Source: Gigantopelta aegis (Eukaryota > Mollusca > Gastropoda > Neomphalida > Peltospiridae). From it: 64,000 nucleotides of DNA. Both the position numbers and the translations under genes were made by a program. Below the pieces are notes generated by a model. It had not been told where the DNA came from. It made no database searches and saw only the letters and a program-made list of their open reading frames with translations. Position 1 is the first letter of the stretch. Each line of letters opens with the position of its first letter. The stretch spans positions 47,369,070 through 47,433,069 of the forward strand of contig NC_054706.1 of NCBI RefSeq assembly GCF_016097555.1, written 5' to 3'. Positions 9,655 to 24,600 of the stretch are shown piece by piece.

Positions 9655-12600
9655 ATGTGGGCAAACGAAGAAACAGATGTAATTAATATTTGGTTGCATT
9701 TAACTTATTTCATAACTGTTGTAATTATAAATGATTCAGATGTAGTATAAATATGTAGTTTATCGATTTTCTGAGAGCTTTGACCAAGCTTTTGAAGCGA
9801 TTCGGCCAGGCTACATAATCGGCCCTGTCAATTTCGCCGAAATTTTCGACACCATATATTAAATGGCATAATCTAAAGTCCGAAACAAATTGTTAACAAC
9901 TACAATAAATTACTCTCCAACCTTTAATTACCGTTACATTTCCCCCACATTTTGTTCAGACACAAGTTGTGGAAAAAACATTTCAGAGACACAGATTCCA
10001 CATATGAGACTAACGATTTAGCCAAAATCGACTTCGTTGAGATAGCATAGGGCAAAATACATGCAGTTTTCTACCGTCTCCTATTTTGCTTCTCTCTTTT
10101 TTATGGAATACTCTTCAAGAGGGGTGAAAGCCTCCAAAGTATGTGACATAATTAATATAAAATCACAGATCTCTAGTGGTATTAAAAAACCCACCAAATA
10201 ATAATAATATAAAAAAATATGAAGTCATCACATTTGCTTTTATATCATAATGTTATGATGTTGTTAGATTAAATCATATCCCTAATATGGTTATCATCTA
10301 ATATGTGGAATCTGTGTTATTGTAATGTTTTTCTCAAAATTTCATGAAAAATAAAGGTAGGATACCAATTTATCGTAGTTAACGTTTTGGTTCAAACTTT
10401 AAGGCCTTATTATAGAAAAAAGTTCTAAAATATGAAAGCTAAGGGACGGTCCATAAATATTGATGTGCTTCACAATCCGAACAATGTTCGGAAGGGGGGG
10501 AGGGGGTAAAAGCCATGTTTGGATTGCTTTTCAGGTAAAAGATCGGTCCATCGAAGGTCAATGTTTCTTACAATTCGAAACAAGGGGGAGGGGGTAAACG
10601 CCATGTTCTGATTGCTTTTCAGGCCATAACATTGGTATTTTGGGGGCTAGTTTTTGCGGCGGTGCTCTCTACAATTGTCATCTACTGCATCAATAAAAGT
10701 CATCTTGTAGTACACATTATATCAATGTTTTTATGTTAGGATTAGGGGAGGGGGGGAGGGGGTCAAACCCAATCCTAACATTGTTAGGATTATGAAAACC
10801 ATTGACATTTATGGACCGTCCCTAAAACTGTACAAACTGTTAAATACTCTGGAGTGCCTAATAAACATGGTAACAGGTCGTTTCGCCCTTATTACTAGTT
10901 CACCCTAGTTGTTTTGAGCAGGGTTGATTCGTACCTCTAACCGAGTCGTTTCGCCCTATGTTTCGATTCACACTGTTTAGTTTTTTTGTTAATAAAGTAC
11001 ATTTATTCATTGATTTTTAGATGTCACACATTGCGTCTTTATAGTTACAGATAAAAATAAATTATAATTTTGTTTATTTCCAGTATCATTTATTCAAACC
11101 ATATACATGAAATACGTACAGGCCGTAGATAATATACAGACAATGTATTCACATTAATAATTAATTTATGAACAGTCACACTGCATACTACTGATGTGCT
11201 GTGGTTTTTTATTAAATATACTACATACCCAGCCGAGATTAAAATGCTGAGTACGATATGTTGATTTCGCCTAGCTTCAGCTGACAGAAAGTAAACAGTT
11301 GATAAAGCATTAATATCCAAAGACAGAAAATCACCTAATATTTGGTAATGAATAAACAGAAGAAACAAATACTTCAAAACTATAATAAATATATTTATTT
11401 TGTGGGGCAAAACGACTCGGTACTAATGAGATTTAGGGCGAACCAACCCTGGGTGAATAGGACTACGGGTGAAACAACGCAGAGTTCGAAATGGTTTTAG
11501 GGCGAAACGACCTGGATTCAATAAACATAGGGGCTGAATAAGCATAGGGGCTGGAAAATTTCTAAAATCAATTAAATTAGGGTGTGGAATTAGCATATGG
11601 TGTGGAATTTTGTTAAAAACCCAATAAGAGTAGGGTGCTGAATTAGCATAGGGGCTGGAAATTTAGCTAAATTGTAAAAATTGACTAGTAATGAAAACAG
11701 AATATAACTAGTAAGATCTTGAATGTGTGTGTGTGCACATGCGTGTGTATGTGTCCTATAGTCCGTGCCATCCTCCTATAAAAATATTATTTTTTTTGTA
11801 AATAGTTTGTTTGGTTTGACGTAAAACATAAAAATAAGTGTTTGGGAAATAACAAAAATATACTATTGTGTGTAATTTAGAAAACAAGTGGCTTATAAAT
11901 AAATAACTTGTAGTAACTTCCATAGTATGAAAAAATGTGTTTCCCATGGGATGCACTATAAACATATGTTTCTATTATTTATCACAACTGTGTTACTGTC
12001 ACACACAATTCATTAAAACTAATGGTGTGTTTGTATGTTTAAATGAAATTATGATAATTAATGTGAGGCGAGATTGCAGCTTTGAAAAAAAATCTAAAAG
12101 TTCCATGCAAGAAAACCAAAACAATCAGGGTGGATAACAGCATGCTAGATTCATCTATATTTAACACATGGTCAATTATAACAAAACACAATTTCGTCAA
12201 CTTAATTTTTACCTGTATCATTCTTTTTAACGTATAGGTAGGGACATTTATGATGCCAGGGGCTGGGATGCATAAATCTCAGCTGAAGACTCACAAACAA
12301 CTGCGGAAAGCGCCGGAAATGGAAAGTGGTTAGGGGACATAACTCTGCTTAATTTTTCTCGCGAATTTTTAATAGAGGCTATATGTAAGCATTTGATAAA
12401 TTAAGAATTGTAATACGCATTGGGTGCCGAATTAGCATAGGGGGTTAAAAAAAAAATCAGATGTAATTAAACGTAGTGTGCTGAATAAGCGTAGATGCCA
12501 ACATTTTTTCACAAATTTAATAAATGTAGGTGTACATTTATTTGGCACTTGAGAGTATGACATAACTATATATTACAGTACACGTAATTTATTGTGTGCG

Positions 12601-15600
12601 AAGACAAACCTCATCCGATGATGCACGGTAACAATGTCCTGTCGTCAATTTTAAAGTTAAAAGAACATCTTTTTGCAGCACTGCCAACATGTAGTTTATC
12701 AAGATTAACCTCAAATGCAAGTGCACATTGAGGTTAATCTTGCGACGGCAATACGCCTTTAGCAAGATCTGAACGTTCTGTGCAATTATGCTCCCAATGA
12801 AATTAGGTCAAAATAATGTTGACCCACCCTAATAGTGTATTGTGATCTATTTCGACGATCTTCACTTTGAATTACAGGAAAAACTTCCGACTATATGTGG
12901 GGTTTTTTTTTAAATGTACGGTTATTATTATATGCCCTTATTGGAGGGAAATAAAACTCGGAACAGTCTTGTATGTAGAAAAGGATCGGTGAAGTCATTT
13001 CTCATTCCATAATAAATACAACACAAACCAACTAAAAATTAATTAAAGTTAATAAAATAACTTAAAACTAAAAATAATGAAACGTCACAGTTCACCTGTA
13101 TTTTGTTTGGTAGAGTGTTTCTTTTGCTCAGTTTTCTTCTAAAAACATGGGGGTTGGGGCAATCAAACATATTTCTCTTGTTTGTCAGTACGTTAAACGT
13201 TGCTGTTGCCCCTTGCTCGCCATGATGAATCCATAGAGTTGAACAGGATATACCAAATTTGATGTGTGCCTTGTTGAGTATTTTCCATAAGTCAAACAGA
13301 ACTAATTCCTCATTAAAAGGTTCGAGCTGCACTGTCCTAATGGGATGGCAACATTCCTTCAGCTAATTGATGGTGCACATAATAAAATCGTGTGTTGGTC
13401 ACATGTTTGGAGATATGGTGCACACTTCGAGTTAATAAAATTTCACAGTTCACCCGCACTTTGTTGGCGAAACACTCTACTAAACAAAGTACAGGTGAAC
13501 TGTGACATGATTACAAACAAACACAATTACCGTGATGTTGGCCATTCTTATAGTATTATGTGACTTTACCCAAGGACTTCCGATATTGACCCATTTGAAA
13601 AAACTAGGACGTTTGATTCTTATTTATACTTCGGTCGAGGTGTTCCGAATGAGTTTGTTTTGAACTAGATATATATATATTTTTTTTTTAGTTGCAAAAT
13701 AAAACCATGCTGACAAATAGTTTATTTTATATATGGAAAAAAATGTTTTGAGGGAAAGTGTAGGCTGATGTATTTTAGTGTTTTCCCTAGTTTGTTTTAG
13801 CATGGTGCGGCACCATGCCTCCATAATATAATGCCATCTTGCCTTAATGAGCACCATGCTGCCTTGAGATTAAACAAGCCTTTTAAAATAATTAATTCTA
13901 AAATTGCCTTTATAAAACGCTCAGAAAATGTATTATTAATATTAAAATATGTTTCCCATGGGGGCCAGAAGGACCCCACACCGACCCCATAAATTTCTTT
14001 ACCGGGACCGTAAAAATTGTAACCATAGAAAAAAAGGGATTAATTTGCCGATATTATTTTTAAGAAAAACTTAAAATGCAAATGCTAGTAGTCATAAATA
14101 TACTAGTATTCCCAAATATGTACATTATTGTTAGAGCCCGATGGCCAGTGCGGAGAAAACAAATGAACCATCATGATCATGATCGAATAAAAAACAAAAT
14201 CAACCAACATCGATCATATGTATAAAAAGAATTTGTTTTTTTAAAGTGTCTGCAAGTCGATACTTTCTATTTCCTTTCATATGCAACAGTTCACTAATCT
14301 ATGCTCTATCCCTGAAATGAATATACCTACTGATGTAATTTTATTAAAGTCCAAGTTAACAAAATGTTGCAATGTCATTTTGGCACAATTTTCCTGTAAC
14401 TTCGGTGTGACTGGCACCCAAACAGTTGTTACTCTAACACAGTGCAGGCGTAAGAATGTAAACAGTGACCAGTCAAGTCAGGTCAGGTTTTTGAAGATTG
14501 CACACAACCAAATGTTTTTGCAAACTTCCATATTTAAACACTAGATAAAAAAAATTCAAGTGCATTATATGATGAAATACACAAATTTAAAAATGTACCT
14601 ATATATAAAAAAAAATAAAAATAATATAAAAAAAATTGGTTCCCATTTTATTACCACTTTGTGGGTGGGAGTATTATACAATAAGCCTTTTAAGCCGTGA
14701 TACAATTTTTGCTAACACATTTTGTTTTTTGGTGGGGAAGGGAAGTGATTTCCCATTACACATGTAAATAAATATTAAATATCAATTTATTGCTTAATGT
14801 TTAATTTCATTCATTACCTTTGTTTTACTCCAATAGCCAGTTAATTTTTTTTTTAGCATGTTTTTTTAAATAGACTAATTAGTAAAAGTATCCACTGACT
14901 ATTCCACCCATCTGTTGTGTAAAAAAACAAACTATCAGACACAATCTCCGTTATATCAGTATTTGGTATTGTATAATGAAAAATTATTTACATTCTTATA
15001 TTGGTTTTATCAGATTTTATTAAATTTTTAAAATTTAGCAAGTGAATTTTTTATCATGGCCAGGTAATTTTCAATCCACTAGTCAGTACGTGAAGTGATT
15101 TTTTTTTTTAATTCTAGAACATCTCATATACATGCAGAAGTAGCGATAGTGGATATTCAATCATGGCTAGTGAATTTAAAAAACCACCAATCCCATGGTT
15201 AGTTCTAGAAGACCTGGATTTTAGTTTAGATTAATAAATTACAATCAATGATTCAGTAATTAAATATGTATTATCAGTTTATGCTTTGTCTAATAATTCT
15301 ATACTTCTTTTTCAAATGATTGTTTTGACATTATGCAAATATTTAATAATAATAAACATTATCTTGCCGACATGTTAAACCATATAGCCAAATAATCAAA
15401 ATAACACCAGACAATAATTGTTAACAATTTATTAACGGAGCCTTACCACGCGGACACGAACGAAACCACTTGCCAGTGACGAAAAATAGTTCCATCGATA
15501 AACATGTTTTTAACTTCAAATGTTTGTAATACGAAATTGTCTGAAACAGATATTAATAAAAAATAAATAAAAAAACACTTTTTTTCTCAGAAATGTATGT

Positions 15601-18600
15601 AGTAAAAATATTAAAAATAAAAAACAAACAACAAATTGTTGCTAATCGCGCATTAATACAATAACACCACGACCGTAATTAGGTGGCCGAGTTCAACATT
15701 GCAGCTTTTAAAAGTATTGAAATAGTGTATTTTATAGTAAAAATAAAATTAATTATGTATACTTGATTGATTATCAATGTTATTTATAATCTAATTTTCG
15801 CTTTAGCATTAACTGGGGCGGCTGGAAATTGTTGGAAATTACAGGCAGGGTATAAGAGAATTTGTCTCCGCCCACAGGGGGATAAGGGATTTGTCCAACG
15901 GCAAACAACCAATGAGATTAAAGAATTTTACATGAAGGCGAAATAAAACGAATTTCATCAGCAGTCACAATGAAATGATTAAAGTCTGAACCAAAATGTT
16001 AACAACTGCAATAAATTACTCTCCTACCTTTATTTTTTGTTAGATTTTACCCACATTTTGTCCACACAGAAATCCTGAATAAAACATTACAATGACACAG
16101 ATTCCACACACTAGATGATAACCATGTCACCTATATCAACTTCGTTGAGATAGCATAGGGCAAAAAGCATGTAATTTTGTGCCGGCTGCCATTTTGTCTT
16201 TTTATGGAATATTCTTCAATATGGGTGAAAGGATATGACTTAATCTAACAACGTCATAACATGTTACGATAATAAAAGTCATGACATCATATTATATTTT
16301 TTTAAATTATTATTTTATGTTTGTTTAAAGATACCACTAGAGATCATTGATTTTATATTAATTATGTCACATGTCTGGACAAAATTTGGGGGAAATGTAA
16401 TGGTAATTAAAGGTAGGAGAATAATTTATTGTAATTGTTAACAATTTTATTCGGACTTTAGATGTTATGATACAGTGTATATGAAAATAATGTTATATTG
16501 ACCACGGCTTCTAGAATTTTGTTTTAATTCACTTGCTATGGGATCAGTGATTTTTAAAATTTACTAGCCACAATTAAAAATTCACTAGCCCTACTTTACT
16601 TTAACTTAGTTTAAGTTATTTTAAGTTAATAAAATTTTACTAAATAATAGTAATAATCAGATGTCACCTAAAGAGGGAGATAGAGCTTAAAACACTAACA
16701 TTGGGGGTTTGGGGTGGGGTCAGGATATTCATATTTACCAAATAGACTTAGCTGCAACATTTGACAAAAACATTTTGTTTTCACTAGCCGTCGGGCATGG
16801 CAATACTAGTTATTTATTAGCCCAACATTAAATATCACTAGCCATGGGAGTGGGGCTACCATAATCTAGAAGCCCTGTTGACAATCCAGGGAGAAGGAAG
16901 GATTGTAATCTGCATGGCTAATTATATTTTAAGTGAATAGTATTTTATTTTATTGACTGACACTAAAATATTGTTCTCTGTCCAAAATAAATGTTTTCTC
17001 ATAGTATATGTTGTTTGGATATTGATAAATGTATTTACTTTACATTTCGAAAAAGTTTTAAGTCGGGCAAGCGGGAAAACCCCAAGCTCAAGTGAAAGTG
17101 TTGTGGCAAGTCAGAATTTTTCATAAGTGCGAACACTTTTGCTATACTGTCTAGGTGTTGTAGTGGTTAAGCCATCAGACAAGGATGGTGGGTACTGGGT
17201 CCGCATTCCAGTACTGGCTCACTCCAGGCAGTGCACCACGACTGGTATATCAAGGGCCATGGTATATGTACTACCCTGTCTGTGGCATGATGCATATAAA
17301 AGATCCCTTGCTGCTAATCAAAAAGAGTAGCCCATGAAGTGGCGACAGTGGGTTTCCTTTCTCAATATCTGTGTAGTCCTTAACCACATGTCTGACGCCA
17401 TATAACCGTAAATAAAATGTGTTGAGTGCATCGTTAAATAAAACATTTCTTTCTTTCTTTCCCATTAAAGGCTCCAACCCAGAGTGACTAATGACTCGTT
17501 GAGTAGGTGTAAGGTCACTATACAGACTTCTCTTTCACTAACCACTAACCCACTGTCCTGGATGGACAGCCCAGATAGCTGAGGTGTGTGCTCATGACAG
17601 CGTGCTTGAACCTTAATGGGACATAAGCACGAAAATAACTATAAATGAATGAACTTGCTCTGTGTGTATTTACCGTGGTCAACAAACAAAAACAAAAAAA
17701 GCTTTCACAGTATTACTGGATATTTGGTCAAACATTAATAGTTTTATTCTGACCTTAAAAAGAAAAAAGTTTAATGTTTGTAATTTTTGTTACTGTTTTT
17801 TATTTTGTCCAAGGATGACTGCATAATGTGATTCAGTTGTACGGAATATTTGTTTATCTGGCCAATTTTTTAGGACTAAATGTTATGTCCGGATAAACAA
17901 GAGTTTTGCTGTATTATACTGCAACTTTATTTTTCTTTCAGTACAACCCTTATGCATTCAACTACTCCATTCCTCAGGAATATGACATGCACACAGGTAT
18001 GTTTATTTGTTTACTTTTCATTCTGGATATATGTTGACATTCAAGACATCATTTGGTACAATATCAAATACAGATTTATAATATGTATCAACTACATTCC
18101 AGCTCAGTCTTTATCTTTTAATTATATTACATTAATGTGTCAGAATATATTTAATTAATTAATTTTCTTTAATAACAGCATAATTTCTGTCAGGAAATTT
18201 GTCACCAAGACCGAATGCCCTCCTTTCAAACTCAAGTAAATCGGTATATTTTTTGTTATGTTGAACATTTTACTGTTCAAAAATAAAACACCTGTACTGC
18301 ACCATAGCCACTTTTCAACAATGTATAAGCTGTCGTGTCGTCCCCCGTGCCCCCTTGCAATCCAGTGGTCGCTGCAATGCATGTGTCATGAATAGTGAAC
18401 CGAGTTCGAACTTTCTTAATGATGGTAATTTTCTATCATGCCCGATGGCGCTGAAATTTAGATACATGTACAAATCCTATATAGTCCATAGAAATAAACA
18501 TATGTTGGATACTAAATAGTCATAGTTAGTGTGTGCTGACATGTCACTAAACATATATTCCATTGTTTTCCATCCGTGTTTTATTATGATGTGTGATTAC

Positions 18601-21600
18601 AGGGGACCCCCGGTTGGACCAGGAGTACGAGCAGCGTTATCAGCAGACATCATACATCGTGCCGGAAGTGATCAAAAACTTCCTCGTTCAGTTCCAGAAG
18701 GTGATCAATGAACAGAACCTGTTAGAGATTCAGAACGCTTATGAAAATGGGTACGTACCAGTTTTGTCTGCGACTTCATGGGTGTCTGGCAATTAACATC
18801 TTGTTTAAACTGTGCTTTCGGTTTGACGAATTTTCTTTGAAAAGCCATGTTTAATTGGCTTGTGTATTTGCCAAGCAGCGTTTCTGTCAGAATGAAATTT
18901 TGGGGTATGGTGCTATGGAATTGAATGTAACCACAGTCAACAAGGGGTATAGGGCCTCCCCCAGAAAGACAATGGGTTATGGTTAGGGTTAAAGAAAATC
19001 GTAAAATAATGATAGGAGTTATTAATTTTGTAAAAAAAATTAACTTAAAAAAACAATCTGCAAATATTTTTGGGTATGGCACCATACCCGTTTTACCATC
19101 TGGCAGAAACCCTGCCAAGAGAACTTGAATGTATGTAGTAATGATGTGAATGTTTGTTATTAAATTCAACATAGAGGATGGGGCCACACATCAGAAGGTT
19201 CAAATATGATAGCAGTGTGGCAAACTCTCCTTTAAATGGGTAGAAAAAATCTTCATTTGTCACACTTTGTCACATCATTCATTTAATGGGGCGGGACAGC
19301 CCAGTGGTACAGCGCTCACTCGATGCATGGTCGGTCTGGGATCGATCCCCGTCTGTGGACCCATTGGGCTATTTCTCGTTTCAGCCAGAGCACCACGACT
19401 GGTATATCAAATGCAGTGGTATGTACCACCCTGTCTGTAGGATGGTGCATATAAAAGATCCCTTGCTGCTAATCGAAAAGAGTAGTCCATGAAGTGGCGA
19501 CAGCGGGTTTCTCCTCTCAATATCTGTGTGGTCCTTAACCATATGTCTGACGCCATATAACCGTAAATAAAATGTGTTGAGTGCATTGTTAAATAAAACA
19601 TTTCCTCCTCCTTCATTCATTTAATATACATTTAGTGGAATGTGTCTTTTTCTTTTTCTTTTTCCACATTCATTGTATTGAACTTCGACACTAACAACAA
19701 GTCTGCTATGAACTTGCCCCGTGTCAATGTTGGTGTCCCCTGCAGTGATTTTTAAAATTCATATTAACCAATATATTTTTTCGACTTGGCAAGATGATTG
19801 GGACGGTGCGGTTGCGAACAGGCTTCATTCTGTGGAGCCAGTCCTGGGAGAGTACCAGTCGGTCTACAGGTGGTGCAGGAAGGATGAAGTAGTTTTGTGC
19901 CGTGCCTGCATCGGCCATACATATTTGATGCATTCATTTATTTTAAAGAAGAACCTTCCTCCTCAGTGTGAACATTGTCAGTGTACACTGACACTGCTAC
20001 ATTTTGGTAGAGTGTAATCATTTGAAGCCGACGAGAAATGATATATTTGGCAACAAAAATATTTTGAAATCGTTTGAATTCCACCCGGAATGGATTTTGA
20101 AGTTTTTAAAACACTTTGATTTTTATACAAAGTTTTAACATATACCTAACTTGATATCTGTATTGTATTATACTTTTCCCCACATCTCTTTAAGCTGTGG
20201 TTTCACATAATTGTATAAATAATATTTTCCATATATTTACCTTTCTGACACCCAATAGCCGATACGTATTTTTGTGCTGGGGTGTTGTTAAACATTCATT
20301 CATTCATTCATTCAACACTAACAAACTTCATATTTACAAATATTTTCAATACTTGTTTCCAGATTTAATAAGCTGACGGACAGATTCTTCAAGAATTCAC
20401 CCTGGCCAGAAGCTGAACATGTTGCACCAATTGTTAACAATGGTAGGAATTTTTATCTGGTCTCTCTCTCTCTCTCTCTCTCTCTCTTTTCGTTTTGGCT
20501 AGGTGGTAACACAATTGATGAGTCAATCCCTTGCTGCATTAAGAAAATGTTGCACGTTTCCTCTATTGACTACAAGTCAAACTTACCAAATGTTTGACAT
20601 CCAATAGCCGATGATTAATAATCAATGTGCTCTAGAGGTGTTGTTAAACAAAACAAACAAACTTAATTGTGTTTACACAGTGGATTGTTTCTTAATAATA
20701 GAAATGACATTGTGGTAGATATGCCCATTTCAGAGATTTCCTATTCTAACCAATGCTCCAAGGCAGAAACACACTCGGGTGCTCCAAGTTGGATACACAC
20801 TCAGGTCTACATTTACACCACTATTTGTACCGCTTCTGTGAGGCATCTTGCCTTGCATTAAGATTTATTCAACTCGTGCAAATGCATTAATTATCTCTAG
20901 TATTCAATTTTTAATGGTGATGATTTTGAAGTTTTTGGATTGTTTCTGTTGTTTTCATTTATACCAATAATATTTCTTTAAATTTCAGACCCAATGTTTG
21001 TGATTCTATACAAGGAACTCTACTATAGACACATATACGCTAGAGTTACGGTATGTATATGTGAATATAATACCATCACATTTCAAAGTCTGAACAATAA
21101 CTCTTCATTTTCTTTCAATAGAGTCTGTCTGAAAAAAGGAGAAGGCTTTATCTCCTGAATTCTGAGAGATATATAATTGCAAGCATGAAACATAATCGGC
21201 AGTAGCTGCAGCATTAGCCCTTGAAACTCATCACTTTCCGCCTAATAAACACTGATGTGAATTTAAGAAAGAAAAAACAAGACTTTGGCATGCAGTTGAA
21301 TGGTTTTACATGATAATTAATTTTTTAGAGTGTTAAAGTAAATGGAATACATTTGATTGTTTTCAAGTAAATTGTGCAGTCCTGTGTATCAACAGTTTTA
21401 TTTGTACAACAACTAAGATCAGTAGAGGTAGTGTTTAATGTCAAATATGAAGTATAATTTGTTGAGATTCAGTATAAAATGTAAGTTATTTTGTGTTTAG
21501 AATGGACCCAGTCTGGAGCAGAGGTTTGAGTCATACTACAACTACTGCAATCTGTTCAACTACATACTGAGTAAGTAGTTGCTTTGAGTTGAGAGTTAGT

Positions 21601-24600
21601 GTGATAAATACAAAGCAGATTAAAGAGACATTCCCGAGTTTGCTACATTGTAAGATGTTTCCGAAAAATAAAATATTTCTACGATTAAACTTACATATTA
21701 AATAAATTTTCTTGTTTAGAATATCAGTGTCTGTATATTCAGTGTGTTTCTGGCCGTCTTAATATTTGTAAGAAGCCCAAACTGGATTTTGTCTTCAAAT
21801 AATTTCCTACGTACGAAACAATTTATTTTAGGAAATAAAATGAAACTTAACCTAGTACAAATATTAGAACGATCAGAAACACGTTTAATATACAGCCACT
21901 AATATTTTATGCAGAAAAATATATTTGATATCTAATTAAAATCGTTAAAAAGTCTCTGTTAGTCGATAACATCTTAGAAATTGCAGCAAATTGCAGGAAT
22001 GTCCCATTAACCTTTAGACTGGATTAATTTTTGAAAAAAAACTTCCGTTTAGTGGGTACAAGTTTATAATTTTTACTCACATATATTCACTTAAATGTTT
22101 TATAAATATATAAAATAAAGTTCATATTTGAATTGGTAAGTATTATTTTCTGACAGACAGACAGTTTATTCAGTATAATAAAGGCCATAGGCCCATAATA
22201 CTATCGGAAGCCTGTTATACATTTTGCACACACGTGTACATGTAGATGACATTTGCACAGTATATTGTATATGTAGGTTTAAACATTACTATGTATTTGT
22301 GATTTTTAGCACATGAAAAATATAAAGACATACATTAAGTTTAATTGAAGTTACTAAATAAAAGGAAAAATAACATATTTGATTTTTCAGTTTTTTTCTT
22401 TCTGTTCTTTTCGGATAGATGCAGAGTGTCCTGTTGGTCTGGAACTGCCAAACCAGTGGCTGTGGGACATCATTGATGAATTTATTTATCAGGTAACAAT
22501 GCACTTGTTCTTATTCCAGCCAATGCACCACTGCTGATATATCAAAGGCCGTGGTATGTGTTATCCTGTCTGTGTGATGGTGCATATAAAAGACCCCTTG
22601 CTACCAAGGGAAAAATGTAGCAGGTTTCCTTTCGAAGACTATACGTCAAAATTACCAAATGTTTGGCATCCAATAGCTGATGATTAATAAATCAGTTTGC
22701 TCTAGTGGTGTTGATACACAAAACACTAAACCTTTTTGAATGCACTTGATATGGGTACTAAGGCCCTCTTTCTATAAACACTATTTTCCACACAAGTTTA
22801 TCGATATAGTGTATGTGCCTTTATAGCACCTTTTCCATACATATGTTTCCATGCGTGTAGATAGTTTGACATCCAATAGCCGATTTATTTAAAAATATGT
22901 TTATAGTAAAACAATATAACTACTATGAAATTGAATGGAAGATCATTCATGGGCAGAAATAAATTGGTTTGAGTTTTTGGCAGTTTGCATATTGATAGGG
23001 GATGCCAATGATTCATAAATCAATGGGCTCTAGTGGTGTCATTAAACAATACAAAACATTAATTTTTAAAATGACATTTGTTTAGTGTTTTTTCATTTGT
23101 GTAATTTGTGTTGGATGGGGTATCAATGGTAGTAATCGCATTTTAAACTAGATATCTGCAGCAATCTGGTTTCATTACCAACACTTGTTTTTATTCTCAT
23201 TTCCAGTTCCAGTCTTTCAGCATCTTTCGCTGCAAGTTGAGCAAGAAGAGTGATGATGAAATTGAGTTCCTCAAGTCAAACCCTAAGGTTCATTCATGCA
23301 TATATATAATTTAAATGTACTGGATATTGTAGCTTTTACTTGGAATAAGCAAAATAAGGTTGCAAAAGAAGTGAAATATGTTGGTATAAAAGCTTAGTAT
23401 ACATATGAAAAAAAAAGTGTTTTGTGCACTTTCGATGAGATCCTGGAAATATTTTGTTCAGTATCGCGTTGTGATTTGCTACGCAAGTTTCAGAGATCGC
23501 TACACAATTTTAAAACATTAAACAGTAGTTGCTAATCAATTTTCTATTGACAAGAAATATCGCCGATCAAGATTTTGAAAATAAAATGTTTCCCAAGATC
23601 GGTAATTGGAACAAAAAGCAAAAATATTTCAAGATCATTGGTTTGGATCATATATGTCACATTTAGTCATGTTTAACATACAGTACCTACATTTTAACAA
23701 TGGCATCTCATGCCTTTGAAAACTGCGAAAGCGATAGTTTCGTTCACGCATCACTCACATAAGTGTAATTTTGCGTAACCCAATTTTTGTTTGCGCGTTG
23801 GAATTTATGACCTCATTTACATGGTCATGATGGGCTACATAAAAACGAACTGGGTTATCAGAGTTTGTTTTCACGTAACCCCATAAATGGTTTACGCAAA
23901 ATGTTCAATTCTCAGAGGCCTGCTTCTAAACCAACACAAACCGGCGTCGTGGTTAAGCCATCGGTCTACAGGCTGGTAGGTACTGGGTTCAGATCCCAGT
24001 CGAGGCATGGGTTTTTTAATCCAGATACCGACTCCAAACCCTGAGTGAGTGCTCCGCAAGGCTCAATGGGTAGATGTAAACCACTTGCACCGACCAGTGT
24101 TCCATAACTGGTTCAACAAAGGCCATGGTTTGTGCTATCCTGCCTGTGGGAAGCGCAAATAAAAGATCCCTTGCTGCCTGTCGTAAAAGAGTAGCCTATG
24201 TGGCGACAGCGGGTTTCCTCTCCATATCTGTGTGGTCCGTAACCATATGTCTGACGCCATATAACCGTAAATAAAATGTGTTGAGTGTGTCGTTAAATAA
24301 AACATTTCTTTCTTTCTAAACAAACACATCTTCTTTTTCTTAATATTAATGGGTTGTTTCTCTCTAACTTTCCAGATTTGGAATGTGCACAGCGTGCTTA
24401 ATGTTCTGCATTCGTTGGTGGAGAAGTCGAATATCAACAAACAGTTGGAGGTTTACATAAGTGGAGGTACAGTACTACAACACAGTAGCTATATTAAAAG
24501 CAATTAGAACAACTTGAACCAAGTTTGAAAGGGGTGCCTGGGAATAAAAAATTTTTATTCCACTCTTCATACATTTTCAATTATGTATTATTTGATTTTC

